A DNA stretch of 64,000 bases from Anaeromassilibacillus sp. An172. GTDB lineage: Bacteria > Bacillota > Clostridia > Oscillospirales > Acutalibacteraceae. The notes below the pieces were generated by a model that worked only from the letters and a program-made list of their open reading frames with translations, had not been told where the DNA came from and made no database searches. Each line of letters begins with the position of its first letter. Positions within the stretch are counted from its first letter, which is position 1. Location of the stretch: assembly GCF_002160515.1 (NCBI RefSeq), contig NZ_NFKS01000004.1, forward strand, positions 1-64,000, in the 5' to 3' direction. A program made the position numbers and the translations under genes. Positions 45,011 through 54,319 of the stretch are shown piece after piece.

Positions 45011-47368
45011 TTTCAGTTCTACTATTGTAACACCGCTTTCGCCTTCGCCGAAAACGCCTAATCTGTAGGATTTTACGTATTTGTTTCTCTTTAAGTGCAT
45101 TTGAATTTCTTTTCTAAGTACACCGGTTCCTTTTCCGTGTATTATGGTCAAGGTGTTTACATTTGAAAGAATGGCGGAGTCTATTGCGCTTTCAACCTCC
45201 ATTATCGCCTCTATCGCCGTCATTCCTCTTACGTCGATTTCCGTTGAAGCGTGAATATCAACATTTTTAGTGACGGTTCTTGGCTTTCTGGTCTGGGTTG
45301 TGGTGACTTTTGCTTCTTCTACAAGTCGCAGATTTGAAAGCTTAACTCTGGTTTTGATGATTCCAGCCTGTACCTGTACGTTTCCGTTTTTATCAGGCAG
45401 TGACAGAACAGTTCCCTTTTTGTCTATATCGTAAATAAGAACTGTATCGCCCACTTTCAGAGGTCTTGGAAGAGTGTAGCCGCTGTTGTCGGCGGATTTT
45501 GCCACTGGGTCTGCATGGTCTTCCATGGACTTTATGCTCTTTTTGAGCTTTGCCTTGCTTTCGGCGTCTGCTGCGGATTTCTGCTTCTTGATTTTCTCGA
45601 TTTCATCAAGGAGGGCATAGGCTTCCGCTCTTGTTTTGGCGGTTATAGCCTGGGCTTCCGCTTTTGCTTTTTCGATTTCCTTTTCCGCCTGTTCCTGAAT
45701 CAGCTTTCTTTCCTTTATTGCTTCTTCACGTTCACGGCGTGCCTGAGATTTCAGCCTGTCGGCTTCTTTCATCTTCTGCTCAAGCGTTTGACGGCGGTTT
45801 TCCAAAGTTTCAACAACTGTTTCAAACTCTCTGCTTTCCTCGGAAACAAGCTCTTTGGCACGTGCCACAATGTCTGCGTCAAGTCCCAGTCTTTTGGATA
45901 TTGCAAAAGCGTTACTCTTTCCGGGAACGCCTATTAAAAGCTTATATGTTGGTCTTAAAGTAGCTACGTCAAATTCACAGCAGCCGTTTTCAACGCCTCT
46001 TGTCTTTAATGCATAGGCTTTAAGCTCTGCATAGTGGGTGGTTGCGGCGATTTTTGAACCGCAGAAACGAAGCTTTTCAAGAATTGAAATAGCAAGAGCT
46101 GCACCCTCAACCGGGTCTGTTCCTGCTCCCAGCTCATCCACAAGACAAAGGCTTGAACGGTCAGCAACCTTGATTATGTCGATAATGTTTGTCATGTGGG
46201 CGGAGAATGTGGACAGGGATTGTTCAATGCTCTGTTCGTCGCCTATATCAACAAGGATTTTTTTGAAAACTGAAAGCTTGCTGTTTTCACGGCATGGTGT
46301 CATAAGTCCGCACATTGCCATAAGGGAGAGAAGTCCTATTGTTTTCAGTGAAACTGTTTTACCGCCGGTGTTTGGACCTGTGATAACAAGGGTGTCAAAG
46401 TCCTTTCCCAGAGAAATATCAGTTGGTACAACCTTATCTTTGGCGATAAGGGGATGACGTGCGTTTTTCAAATCAATTATTCCACGGTCGTTAAGCTCCG
46501 GCACAACGGCGTTCATCTTGTAGCCTAAATTTGCCTTTGCAAAGATAAGGTTTAAATCAACCAAATTGTGGTAGCTTCCGGAAATGCTGTCCGCAAAACC
46601 TCCTGCAAGGGCGGAAAGCTCGAATAAAATTCTCTCGATTTCGTCGGCTTCCTTGCCCTGCAACACCTTTATATCGTTGTTTGCCTGAACAACGCCCATA
46701 GGTTCTATGAAGATTGTAGCGCCGCTGGATGATGTGTCGTGAACAAGTCCCGGCACGTTTCCACGACATTCGGCTTTAACAGGCACAACAAATCTTCCGT
46801 CACGCTGGGTAACTATGAAATCCTGCAAGTACTTTTGATAGGTACTGCTGTGGATTATTTTGTCGAGAATTTCTCTCGCCTTTGATGAAGCGGTTCTTAT
46901 TTTTCTTCTTATATCATAAAGTGTTGAGGATGCGTTGTCGGCGATTTCCTCTTCTGACAAAATGCAGGTATTGATTTTGTCCTCCAAAAACTTGTTTGGA
47001 GAAAGTCCCTCAAAGCGGAAATCAAGACTTGTTTCTATTCCCGCAGACTTGCTTCTCCACTCTTTAAGGGAACGGATTATTCTCAGTGTTTCAGAGATTT
47101 TCAAAAGCTCTGAGGCGGTAAGACATCCGCCGGCTTCCGCTCTTCTCAAAGAGTTTGTGACGTTTTTAACTCCACCGAATGATGGAGTGCCGAAACGTCC
47201 GATGAGTACATAGGCGTCGTCTGTTTCCTTTAACAGTGCAGACGCTCTTTTCAAATTTGTTTCAGGTTCAAGCTGTTCTGCCAAAACTCTGCTGTCCTCG
47301 CAGGTGGTTTCATCAGCCAGCATTTTTAATATTTTATCAAGCTCAAGGGCTTTATAATGTCTGTTCAT
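45008..47368 (-). CDS. mutS2: Endonuclease MutS2
   Basis: A 786-residue DNA-binding ATPase. It has a MutS core with Walker A TGPNTGGKTVSLK and LVDELGAGTDP, a long coiled-coil region of about 500-620, and a C-terminal Smr nuclease domain with IDVRGMTAIEA and the IIHGKGTG motif. In other bacteria MutS2 suppresses recombination and, in Bacillus, splits collided ribosomes. GAGG precedes the ATG. It follows recO by 17 nt, so the two are in one transcript. Confidence 0.95.
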   Translation of the reverse strand: MNRHYKALELDKILKMLADETTCEDSRVLAEQLEPETNLKRASALLKETDDAYVLIGRFGTPSFGGVKNVTNSLRRAEAGGCLTASELLKISETLRIIRSLKEWRSKSAGIETSLDFRFEGLSPNKFLEDKINTCILSEEEIADNASSTLYDIRRKIRTASSKAREILDKIIHSSTYQKYLQDFIVTQRDGRFVVPVKAECRGNVPGLVHDTSSSGATIFIEPMGVVQANNDIKVLQGKEADEIERILFELSALAGGFADSISGSYHNLVDLNLIFAKANLGYKMNAVVPELNDRGIIDLKNARHPLIAKDKVVPTDISLGKDFDTLVITGPNTGGKTVSLKTIGLLSLMAMCGLMTPCRENSKLSVFKKILVDIGDEQSIEQSLSTFSAHMTNIIDIIKVADRSSLCLVDELGAGTDPVEGAALAISILEKLRFCGSKIAATTHYAELKAYALKTRGVENGCCEFDVATLRPTYKLLIGVPGKSNAFAISKRLGLDADIVARAKELVSEESREFETVVETLENRRQTLEQKMKEADRLKSQARREREEAIKERKLIQEQAEKEIEKAKAEAQAITAKTRAEAYALLDEIEKIKKQKSAADAESKAKLKKSIKSMEDHADPVAKSADNSGYTLPRPLKVGDTVLIYDIDKKGTVLSLPDKNGNVQVQAGIIKTRVKLSNLRLVEEAKVTTTQTRKPRTVTKNVDIHASTEIDVRGMTAIEAIMEVESAIDSAILSNVNTLTIIHGKGTGVLRKEIQMHLKRNKYVKSYRLGVFGEGESGVTIVELK

Positions 47369-47385
47369 ATTTTCCTCTTTATTTC

Positions 47386-48168
47386 TTATATTACTTTAGG
47401 CGGAGTTTTGGAGTAGCCCGCCATAAATTTGTAAAAGGTCAAGGTTTGAAAATCCCTTTCAAGCATATAATTCATAAACTGCTCGGTGGCTGTGTTCAGA
47501 AGAATAAGGCTTTCTTCCGGAAGATTAAAGGAAAAAAGCTTGCTTTCCTCGGCGTAAATTGTGTGCCTTAACGCCCTTGTGACGCCTTTTCCTAAAAGTA
47601 ATGCGTAAGGGAGCTTTTCCTGACTTATGCACTTGTCGCAGGTCAATATGCCCTCTCTCGGTATAAAGTACATATTGTCGCTTTCGTAACAGCCGCATCC
47701 GCTGCACATTGTAAGCTGTGGCTGATATCCTGCATAGCACATAAGGCGCATTTCCACACAGGCTTTTACAAGCAGAGGATGACGTTTGTTTTCGGAGAGA
47801 AGATACAGACCGTTTAAAATAACCTTGAGTTGATTTTCCACAGGCTGTCCGTGGGGGCAGATGTGCATGGCGAGCTCACAAAAATACTGTGCCAGACACA
47901 TGTTTTCTACGTTTCTGCGAAGCTTTGAAAACATATCTACAACCTTTGCTTCGTCAATTATAAAGGTATCCTTGTTTTTTCCGCTGTACACCACAAGCTG
48001 TGAATAGCAGAGAAGCTGGGTTGCAGCACCTTTGGGACTTCTGATATTTTTTGCGCCTTTTACAAAAGCACGTATCAGACCCATGTCGGCTGTTACTGCG
48101 GTTACAAGTTTATCCTTTTCTCCTACTGTCTGTTCCTTTACTATCAGACCATGTGTGGTCAACCTCAT
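47386..48168 (-). CDS. recO: DNA repair protein RecO
   Basis: A 260-residue RecF-pathway protein that loads RecA on gaps. It has an N-terminal OB-fold and a zinc module CSGCGC, then CDKC. GGAGG precedes the ATG. It lies in the conserved order era-yqzL-recO, and its start overlaps the end of the small YqzL-type gene by 59 nt. Confidence 0.94.
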   Translation of the reverse strand: MRLTTHGLIVKEQTVGEKDKLVTAVTADMGLIRAFVKGAKNIRSPKGAATQLLCYSQLVVYSGKNKDTFIIDEAKVVDMFSKLRRNVENMCLAQYFCELAMHICPHGQPVENQLKVILNGLYLLSENKRHPLLVKACVEMRLMCYAGYQPQLTMCSGCGCYESDNMYFIPREGILTCDKCISQEKLPYALLLGKGVTRALRHTIYAEESKLFSFNLPEESLILLNTATEQFMNYMLERDFQTLTFYKFMAGYSKTPPKVI

Positions 48169-48295
48169 TTTTTGCCTCCGTTATACAGGAAATGGCATTT
48201 GAAAAATCCTTGTTTTCTTCTTTGCCTTTATATGCCAGATAATCCAGCACACTTCCCGTATTCCAAAACCTTTCCCAGTTCTTATCCCGTGTCAT
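48110..48295 (-). CDS. yqzL: YqzL-family small protein
   Basis: A 61-residue protein with WERFWNTGSVLDYLAYKG at residues 7-24, matching the YqzL pattern (W..F..TG....YL.YK). It stands exactly where yqzL lies in Bacillus, between era and recO, with a GAGGTG ribosome site. The family is short (about 45 residues) and of unknown role; this one is longer by about 20 charged residues, which fall in the 59-nt overlap with recO. The overlap and the extended tail make the C-terminal part of the call the least certain. Confidence 0.75.
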   Translation of the reverse strand: MTRDKNWERFWNTGSVLDYLAYKGKEENKDFSNAISCITEAKNEVDHTWSDSKGTDSRRKG

Positions 48296-48413
48296 ATCAT
48301 CACCTCGTGATATAATTATACTTCACAGGTCATGAGGATTAAGGGATTTATTTGTATTGGTTTTATTTACCTTATTGTTTTAAAAGCTTTTATTTTGTAA
48401 TAAGGGTGATTTA

Positions 48414-49319
48414 TCAGTCAAAGTCGCTTTTGTCAAAGCCGAAGCTTTTCAAAAGTCCCTCACGGTTTCTCCAGTCCTCTTTTACCTTTACCCAGGTTTG
48501 GAGATTTACCCTGCAGTCAAAAAAGTTTTCCATATCCTGTCTTGCCTGACTGCTGATTTTTTTAAGCATTGAACCGCCTTTACCGATGATTATACCCTTG
48601 TGGCTGTCCTTTTCGCAGTAGATTGTTGCGTCAACATCCATAATGTCGCTTCCGTCGTCACGGGTTCTCATTTTTTCAACTACAACGGCTGTGCCGTGGG
48701 GGATTTCTCTGTCTGTAAGGCGGAGAATTTTTTCTCTTATCATTTCTGCGGCAAGGTTTCTTTCAGACTGATCGGTGAGAGCGTCCTCCTCAAAGAAATG
48801 ACCGCCCTCCATGGCAAATTCCTTTAAAGCTTCTTTAAGCTCGTTTATTCCGTCGCCGTCATGGGCGGAAACAGGAACGATAGCCGCAAAGTCGTAAAGC
48901 TTTGAATACTTTAAAATCTGTGCCATCAAAACCTCTTTGTTTTTAAGGGTGTCTATTTTGTTAATGGCTAAAATTGCCGGAAGGTCAAGTGACTTGAATT
49001 TTTCGATGAGCATAAGCTCTGTCTGTGTGGGTTCTCTGTCGGCCTCTGTCACAAGCAGGCAGGCGTCAACGCCGGAAACGGATTCGTTTACGGAGCGAAC
49101 CATATATTTGCCCAAAGATGTTTTTGGCTTGTGCATACCCGGTGTGTCTATGAAAACAAGCTGGTCGTCACCCTCGGTGAGAACGCCCATTATTCTTGTT
49201 CTTGTGGTCTGGGGTTTATTTGAAACTATGGCAACCTTTTGTCCTATCATTGCGTTGAGGATTGAAGATTTTCCCACGTTTGGTCTTCCTACTATGGCTA
49301 TAAATGCTGATTTCTGCAT
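48414..49319 (-). CDS. era: GTPase Era
   Basis: A 301-residue GTPase needed for maturation of 16S rRNA and the small ribosomal subunit. G motifs: GRPNVGKS (G1), DTPG (G3) and NKID (G4); a C-terminal KH domain has GIIIGKGGSMLKKI. AAAGGA precedes the ATG. It heads the era-yqzL-recO-mutS2 run, with dgkA, ybeY and phoH upstream on the same strand. Confidence 0.97.
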   Translation of the reverse strand: MQKSAFIAIVGRPNVGKSSILNAMIGQKVAIVSNKPQTTRTRIMGVLTEGDDQLVFIDTPGMHKPKTSLGKYMVRSVNESVSGVDACLLVTEADREPTQTELMLIEKFKSLDLPAILAINKIDTLKNKEVLMAQILKYSKLYDFAAIVPVSAHDGDGINELKEALKEFAMEGGHFFEEDALTDQSERNLAAEMIREKILRLTDREIPHGTAVVVEKMRTRDDGSDIMDVDATIYCEKDSHKGIIIGKGGSMLKKISSQARQDMENFFDCRVNLQTWVKVKEDWRNREGLLKSFGFDKSDFD

Positions 49320-49474
49320 AATTAGTCCTTTCTTTATCTATATTTAATTTGTATTTTTGTTTTATGTATTATTTTAAGATATATCATAGAAAAAATCAAG
49401 AAAAAAGCTGTTTCCGCAAAAGTGTAATGTGCAGAAACAGCCTTTCTAAGGAGTTAGTTATATGAAAAAAATTG

Positions 49475-49975
49475 TCAACTGATTTTATCCCGCTTTTGAG
49501 CTATGTCCAAATTCTTATTTTTAAACAGTCTTGGAAAAAAGCATATAAACAAAAGGGAAACAACAACCGATAAAGCAAGGGGAATTATAAGCAGGGGATT
49601 GTCCGCAAAGTAAAAAATAATTCTTTTAAATGCTTCAATATCCCAGAAAAGGATAATTCCCACAGCCGCAGCTCCTATTGATACCAGCAAAACTGCGCCG
49701 GAAGCGGCGTCTTTTACCGATTTTATCATGGGGTGATATTCCTTTGTGCAGTAGTCGCACAGTGTTTCAATGGCGGTATTGAAAGCTTCTGCCGCCATAA
49801 CAAGGAAAATCACCGTAACCAACAACGCCCATTTTGTTTTTGTCATGTTGTAGAAATTTGCAAAGACAAGAACATATACAGCCGCCACCAGGTGAAACCT
49901 CATGTGTCCCTCGTTTAAAAATGTATACAGTATTCCTTCTGCCGAAACCTTAAAGCTTTTTAATTGCTTTTTCAT
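49475..49975 (-). CDS. dgkA: Diacylglycerol/undecaprenol kinase with C-terminal extension
   Basis: A 166-residue membrane kinase that phosphorylates diacylglycerol or, in Gram-positives, undecaprenol. The family motif is seen as AAEAFNTAIE followed by KSVKDAASGAVL, with three helices. The usual length is 120-130, but here about 45 residues more provide an extra hydrophobic segment (about 128-150) and a basic tail. It follows ybeY with 15 nt between and no clear ribosome site, so coupled translation is likely. Confidence 0.9.
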   Translation of the reverse strand: MKKQLKSFKVSAEGILYTFLNEGHMRFHLVAAVYVLVFANFYNMTKTKWALLVTVIFLVMAAEAFNTAIETLCDYCTKEYHPMIKSVKDAASGAVLLVSIGAAAVGIILFWDIEAFKRIIFYFADNPLLIIPLALSVVVSLLFICFFPRLFKNKNLDIAQKRDKIS

Positions 49976-49990
49976 TTTAGTGGGAATTTG

Positions 49991-50494
49991 TTAAGGCTCA
50001 ATATAGCTGGAAGAGGCGGGAAGTCCCAGCTGCTCCATAACAAGCTCTTCTTTTTCTCTCATTCTAACACGCTCAAGATTGTTGTTCTCGTGGTCATAGC
50101 CGAGAAGATGAAGCATGCTGTGAGCGGTGAGAAATCCGACTTCTCTTTGCAGGCTGTGACCGTATGCCTTTGCCTGTTCCTGAGCCTTTTCAATGGAGAT
50201 AACAATATCGCCGAGAATTTTTGCTCCTGTTTCAGGGTTTACGTCATAAACGCCGTTTTCGCCCATAGGAAAAGACAGAACGTCGGTTTCAATGTTTTTG
50301 TTTCTGTACTGAGCGTTATATTCTTTTATCTGCTCGTTGTTTACAAAGGTAACGCTTACTTCCACCGAGCCTTCAAACTTTTCCATTCTCAAAACTGCGT
50401 TGCAGCATCTGCGAATGAGCATTCTCAGTCCGGTGGGGATTTTAATGTCTTTTTGTTTGTTTGTGATGATAACTCTGATTTTATTGTCTGTCAT
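49991..50494 (-). CDS. ybeY: Endoribonuclease YbeY (rRNA maturation factor)
   Basis: A 167-residue zinc metalloprotein that processes 16S rRNA 3' ends and takes part in ribosome quality control. The H-x3-H-x5-H motif is HSMLHLLGYDH. ATG 50494 (AAGGA just upstream) is preferred over a start at 50548. Its 5' end overlaps phoH by 14 nt, in keeping with the conserved phoH-ybeY pairing. Confidence 0.95.
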   Translation of the reverse strand: MTDNKIRVIITNKQKDIKIPTGLRMLIRRCCNAVLRMEKFEGSVEVSVTFVNNEQIKEYNAQYRNKNIETDVLSFPMGENGVYDVNPETGAKILGDIVISIEKAQEQAKAYGHSLQREVGFLTAHSMLHLLGYDHENNNLERVRMREKEELVMEQLGLPASSSYIEP

Positions 50495-51458
50495 TCCTTT
50501 TCCTTGCCTCCTCGTTTTTTTCGTATGCCTTGATAATGTCCTGAACAAGCTTGTGTCTTACAACGTCTTTTTCGGAGAAGTTGCATCTTGCTATGTCGTC
50601 AACATTTCTCAGCACCCTTATACAGTCTTTAAGTCCGCTTCGCACACCGGACGGCAGGTCAATCTGGGTAATATCGCCGGTGATAACCATTTTGGAGTTG
50701 AATCCCAGTCTGGTTAAGAACATTTTCATCTGTTCCGGTGTTGTGTTCTGCGCTTCGTCAAGAATGATAAAGCTGTCATCAAGAGTTCTGCCCCTCATAT
50801 ATGCCAAAGGAGCTACTTCAATGTTTCCACGTTCAAAATACTTTTGATAACCCTCCGTGCCAAGCATATCAAAAAGGGCGTCGTACAAAGGTCTTAAATA
50901 GGGGTCAACCTTGCTTTGAAGGTCGCCGGGCAAAAATCCCAGCTTTTCACCTGCTTCTACGGCAGGTCTTGTCAAAATAATTCGGTTTACCTCTTTTGCA
51001 CGAAAAGCAGTAACTGCCATGGCAACGGCAAGATAGGTTTTTCCTGTTCCGGCAGGGCCTACCCCGATGGTTATGGTGTTGTTTTTGATACAGGAGCAAT
51101 AATTTTTCTGACCCATAGTTTTCGGCTTTATGGGTTTGCCCTTCGCTGTGATACAGATACAGTCACCGGCGAGTGTTTCGATTTTTTCGTCGCTTCCCTC
51201 GTTTACAAGGGACATGCAGTATCTGATATTCTGGTCGTTGAGGGCTTCGCCCTTATTTATAAAGGAAAGAAGACCGTCTATGACTTTGGCAGCTTTCATT
51301 ACGTTTTCGGCATCTCCGGAAATTTTAAGTTCGCTGCCTCTGATTAAAACGGAAACATTATATTCCTTTTCGATGGTTTTTATGTTTTGGTCAAAGCTTC
51401 CGAAAAGGGCAACTGCTGTTTCCATTCTGTCGATATTGATGATATGTTCCGTAAGCAA
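50481..51458 (-). CDS. phoH: PhoH-like ATPase
   Basis: A 325-residue protein with an N-terminal KH-like part (about 1-90) and a PhoH ATPase domain: GPAGTGKTYLAVAMA (Walker A), FIILDEAQNTTPEQMK (Walker B) and ITGDITQIDLP. It is thought to act with YbeY in RNA turnover. It starts on a TTG with GGAG 4 nt upstream; the next ATG at 51425 has no ribosome site. It leads the operon down to mutS2, at least in part. Confidence 0.94.
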   Translation of the reverse strand: MLTEHIINIDRMETAVALFGSFDQNIKTIEKEYNVSVLIRGSELKISGDAENVMKAAKVIDGLLSFINKGEALNDQNIRYCMSLVNEGSDEKIETLAGDCICITAKGKPIKPKTMGQKNYCSCIKNNTITIGVGPAGTGKTYLAVAMAVTAFRAKEVNRIILTRPAVEAGEKLGFLPGDLQSKVDPYLRPLYDALFDMLGTEGYQKYFERGNIEVAPLAYMRGRTLDDSFIILDEAQNTTPEQMKMFLTRLGFNSKMVITGDITQIDLPSGVRSGLKDCIRVLRNVDDIARCNFSEKDVVRHKLVQDIIKAYEKNEEARKRNDRQ

Positions 51459-51501
51459 ACAACTCCATTACACAAGAATTTTAAACAGTTCTACAGGTTA
51501 A

Positions 51502-51530
51502 AGTATAGCACACTTGAAGGGTTCTGTCAG
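51502..51530 (-). promoter_or_regulatory. Promoter of the phoH-ybeY operon
   Basis: On the minus strand CTGACA, 17 nt, TATACT, with an extended -10 TGC. Confidence 0.7.
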
Positions 51531-51765
51531 TAAAAAATGAAAAATTTTGTTTATAAAACATAAAATTCGTATATTAGCACAAAGTATTATGTTAAAAGTG
51601 TTGTTTTTGTTGTTTATTTTTGGTACTTGTTCTGATTTTGGTTATTTTCTTTTTTAACACTATGGTCAATGTGTAAAAAATTAAGCCTTGTTTAACAGAA
51701 GTTCCGTAAATTTGAATTTTTTTGTATCTCGGGGGTTATTATTGTTTAACAGTAAAGAAAAAAGC
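51531..51765. other. AT-rich divergent spacer
   Basis: The region from 51459 to 51847 between phoH and ylxM has no gene. Apart from the two outward promoters it is AT-rich and I see no hairpin, box or repeat worth a name. Confidence 0.5.
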
Positions 51766-51794
51766 TTGACAAAGACACTTAAACATAGTATAAT
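51766..51794 (+). promoter_or_regulatory. Promoter of the ylxM-ffh operon
   Basis: Consensus TTGACA, 17-nt spacer and TATAAT; about 45 nt of leader ends in GGGAGGG before ylxM. Confidence 0.93.
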
Positions 51795-51847
51795 CTTCAA
51801 GGTGTAATGAAAAAAACTTTACAGCATGGAAAACGGGAGGGCTTTTA

Positions 51848-52201
51848 ATGGAAAAAGACATTAGAATTTCCCTTTTGTTTGATTTCTACGGCCCTGTGCT
51901 TTCCGATAAAATCAGGAAAGCCGTGGATTTATACCACAACGACGACTTGTCCCTTTCTGAAATCTCTCTGGAAATGGGAATAACAAGGCAGGGCGTCAGA
52001 GATTTGGTAAAAAGAGGAGAACAGAGGCTTTTGGAATATGAAAGCCAGCTTAAACTCTTTGAAAGATTCAACAATGTGAAATCCGGTATTGAGGAAATAA
52101 AAACTATTTCCGAAAGGATTATTACTGAAAGCTCACAGAGTCCTCAGGAGGACGCAAAAAAGATTGAGGAGATTGCGGAAAAAATTGTTGAAGAATTTTG
52201 A
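51848..52201 (+). CDS. ylxM: YlxM/p13-family SRP-associated DNA-binding protein
   Basis: A 117-residue helical protein with a sigma-70 region-4-like helix-turn-helix (SLSEISLEMGITRQGVRDLV at about 36-55). YlxM is always next to ffh in Firmicutes and modulates the signal recognition particle GTPase. It opens the operon with a consensus promoter and is followed by ffh after 35 nt. Confidence 0.94.
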   Translation: MEKDIRISLLFDFYGPVLSDKIRKAVDLYHNDDLSLSEISLEMGITRQGVRDLVKRGEQRLLEYESQLKLFERFNNVKSGIEEIKTISERIITESSQSPQEDAKKIEEIAEKIVEEF

Positions 52202-52236
52202 TTAAAATCTACTATGAACAGCGGGAGGCGTAACAG

Positions 52237-53622
52237 ATGGCTTTTGAGGGTTTGTCAGAAAAGCTTGGCAATGCGTTTAAACGTCTTAAAAATAAGGGAA
52301 AGCTTAAAGAATCCGACGTTAAAGAGGCTATGCGAGAAGTGCGAATGGCGCTTCTGGAAGCCGACGTAAACTACAAGGTTGCAAAAGATTTTACAAACAA
52401 AGTTACTGAACGTGCAATAGGCTCAGATGTTATGGAAAGCCTTACACCTGCGCAGATGGTAATTAAAATAGTGAATGAAGAGCTTACACAGCTTATGGGC
52501 GGAGAAAGCGAAAGACTTGATTTTGCGTCAAAGCCGCCTACAGTTATTATGATGTGCGGCTTGCAGGGTTCAGGTAAAACCACACATTCAGGTAAGCTTG
52601 CCATATATCTAAAAAAACAGGGTCACAGACCATTGCTTGCTGCCTGCGATATTTACAGACCGGCGGCTATTGAACAGCTGAAGGTTGTGGGAAACAAGGC
52701 AAACGCCCCTGTATTTGAAATGGGAAAAACAAATCCCGTTAAAATTGCCAAAGAGGCAATAAAATATGCAAAGGACCACGGAAACGATATTGTTATTTTG
52801 GATACCGCAGGTCGTCTGCATATAGATGAAGCTCTTATGAACGAGCTTAAAGAGGTTAAAAAAGAAGTAAATCCAAACGAGATACTTCTTGTTATAGACT
52901 CCATGACAGGTCAGGACGCAGTTAATGTGGCAAAGAGCTTTAACGAACTTTTGGACATTACCGGCGTAATCCTCACAAAGCTGGACGGCGACACCAGAGG
53001 CGGTGCGGCTCTCTCAGTAAAGACAGTTACCGGCAGACCTATAAAGTTTGTGGGTGTGGGCGAAAAGCTTGAGGACTTGGAGGTTTTCCACCCTGACAGA
53101 ATGGCAAGCCGAATTTTAGGTATGGGCGATGTGCTCACACTTATTGAAGAGGCTGAAAGCAAGTTTGACCGCAAAAAGGCGGAGGAGCTTGCAGAGAAGA
53201 TGACAAAAAACAAGCTGGACTTCAACGACCTTTTGGGTCAGTTCGAGCAGATTAAGAAGATGGGCCCAATAAAGGGAATCCTTTCAAAGCTGCCGGGCAT
53301 GGAAAAGAAGATAGACAGCATGGACATAAACGAAAGACAGATTGACTGGACACAGGCAATAATTCTTTCAATGACACCTGAGGAAAGAGCAAATCCTTCC
53401 CTTATCAATCCTTCAAGAAAGAGAAGAATTGCGGCAGGCTCAGGAAGAACAGTTGAAGAGGTCAACAGACTTTTGAAACAGCTCGAGCAGATGCAGAAAA
53501 TGATGCGCCAGCTCAGCGGAAAAAGCGGAACAAAGAAAAAAGCCCGCAGACTTCCGGGACTTGGCGGTATGCCTTTCAACGGAGGCAATAACGGCGGAAA
53601 CGGCGGTTTCCCCGGAATGTAA
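52237..53622 (+). CDS. ffh: Signal recognition particle protein Ffh (SRP54)
   Basis: A 461-residue GTPase that binds signal sequences and the SRP RNA to target proteins to the membrane. It has the N domain, the G domain with GLQGSGKTTHSGKLA, DTAGRLHID and TKLDGDTRGG, and a methionine-rich M domain (from about 320) that ends in a Gly/Asn-rich tail. The second operon gene, with GGGAGG upstream. Confidence 0.97.
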   Translation: MAFEGLSEKLGNAFKRLKNKGKLKESDVKEAMREVRMALLEADVNYKVAKDFTNKVTERAIGSDVMESLTPAQMVIKIVNEELTQLMGGESERLDFASKPPTVIMMCGLQGSGKTTHSGKLAIYLKKQGHRPLLAACDIYRPAAIEQLKVVGNKANAPVFEMGKTNPVKIAKEAIKYAKDHGNDIVILDTAGRLHIDEALMNELKEVKKEVNPNEILLVIDSMTGQDAVNVAKSFNELLDITGVILTKLDGDTRGGAALSVKTVTGRPIKFVGVGEKLEDLEVFHPDRMASRILGMGDVLTLIEEAESKFDRKKAEELAEKMTKNKLDFNDLLGQFEQIKKMGPIKGILSKLPGMEKKIDSMDINERQIDWTQAIILSMTPEERANPSLINPSRKRRIAAGSGRTVEEVNRLLKQLEQMQKMMRQLSGKSGTKKKARRLPGLGGMPFNGGNNGGNGGFPGM

Positions 53623-53708
53623 AAAGCAGTTCAGCCGGAGTTTTATCCGGATGGATATATAAATTGTAAATCTTAAAATAAAAAATACTCAATTCGGAGG
53701 TAATTCAA

Positions 53709-53951
53709 ATGGCAGTAAAGATTAGACTTCGCAGAATGGGCGCAAAGAAAGCTCCTTTCTATCGTGTAGTAGTAGCAGATTCAAGATATCCAAGAGACGG
53801 ACGTTTCATCGAGGAAATCGGCACATACAATCCTGTTGCAAAGCCAGCTGAGGTAAACATCGACGCTGAGGCTGCAAAGAAGTGGATTGCAAACGGTGCA
53901 CAGCCAACAGATACAGTAAAGGCTCTCCTCAAGAAGAATAACATCCTTTAA
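53709..53951 (+). CDS. rpsP: 30S ribosomal protein S16 (bS16)
   Basis: An 80-residue protein, the normal length for bS16, with the start [19 protein letters not shown] and [16 protein letters not shown]. It contacts 16S rRNA in the body of the small subunit. CGGAGG lies upstream. It is followed by khpA after 39 nt. Confidence 0.98.
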   Translation: MAVKIRLRRMGAKKAPFYRVVVADSRYPRDGRFIEEIGTYNPVAKPAEVNIDAEAAKKWIANGAQPTDTVKALLKKNNIL

Positions 53952-53990
53952 TTCGGAAAAGAATTCATCTGACCGAAAGGAAGATAAATT

Positions 53991-54224
53991 ATGGAGAATT
54001 TATTGCTGACCGTAGCCAAAGGACTTGTAAACGAGCCGGAGAAGGTTAGCGTTACCGTTGACGAACCCAAAGAGGACGGCACAGTGGTTTATCACATCCA
54101 CGTTGCAGAGGACGACATGGGAAGAATTATCGGTAAGCAGGGCCGCATTGCAAAGGCTATCCGTACAGTAGCACGCAGCGTGGCTATCAGAAACGACCAG
54201 AAGGTTATGGTGGAAATCGACTGA
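53991..54224 (+). CDS. khpA: KH-domain RNA-binding protein KhpA
   Basis: A 77-residue single KH domain with the GxxG loop in GRIIGKQGRIAKAIR. KhpA pairs with KhpB in Gram-positives and binds RNA, with effects on cell length and sRNA. It lies between rpsP and rimM as in most Firmicutes. A hairpin-plus-T-run immediately follows, splitting it from rimM. Confidence 0.95.
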   Translation: MENLLLTVAKGLVNEPEKVSVTVDEPKEDGTVVYHIHVAEDDMGRIIGKQGRIAKAIRTVARSVAIRNDQKVMVEID

Positions 54225-54227
54225 TAT

Positions 54228-54262
54228 TAAAAGAGCAAAGAAAAAGCTTTGCTCTTTTTTGT
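54228..54262 (+). terminator. Intrinsic terminator between khpA and rimM
   Basis: The stem AAGAGCAAAG with CTTTGCTCTT, then a T-run. It lies inside what is usually one operon, and so may be partial. Confidence 0.85.
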
Positions 54263-54319
54263 TATCACCGTGGAAAAATTCTTTTGATGTCTGCCGTTAT
54301 GGCGGAAAGGAATTACATT

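Noticed and set aside
49964-50533. 189-residue plus-strand ORF over ybeY
   Set aside because: It is an antisense shadow of ybeY and dgkA; low-complexity Phe/Cys-rich translation is typical of such shadows.
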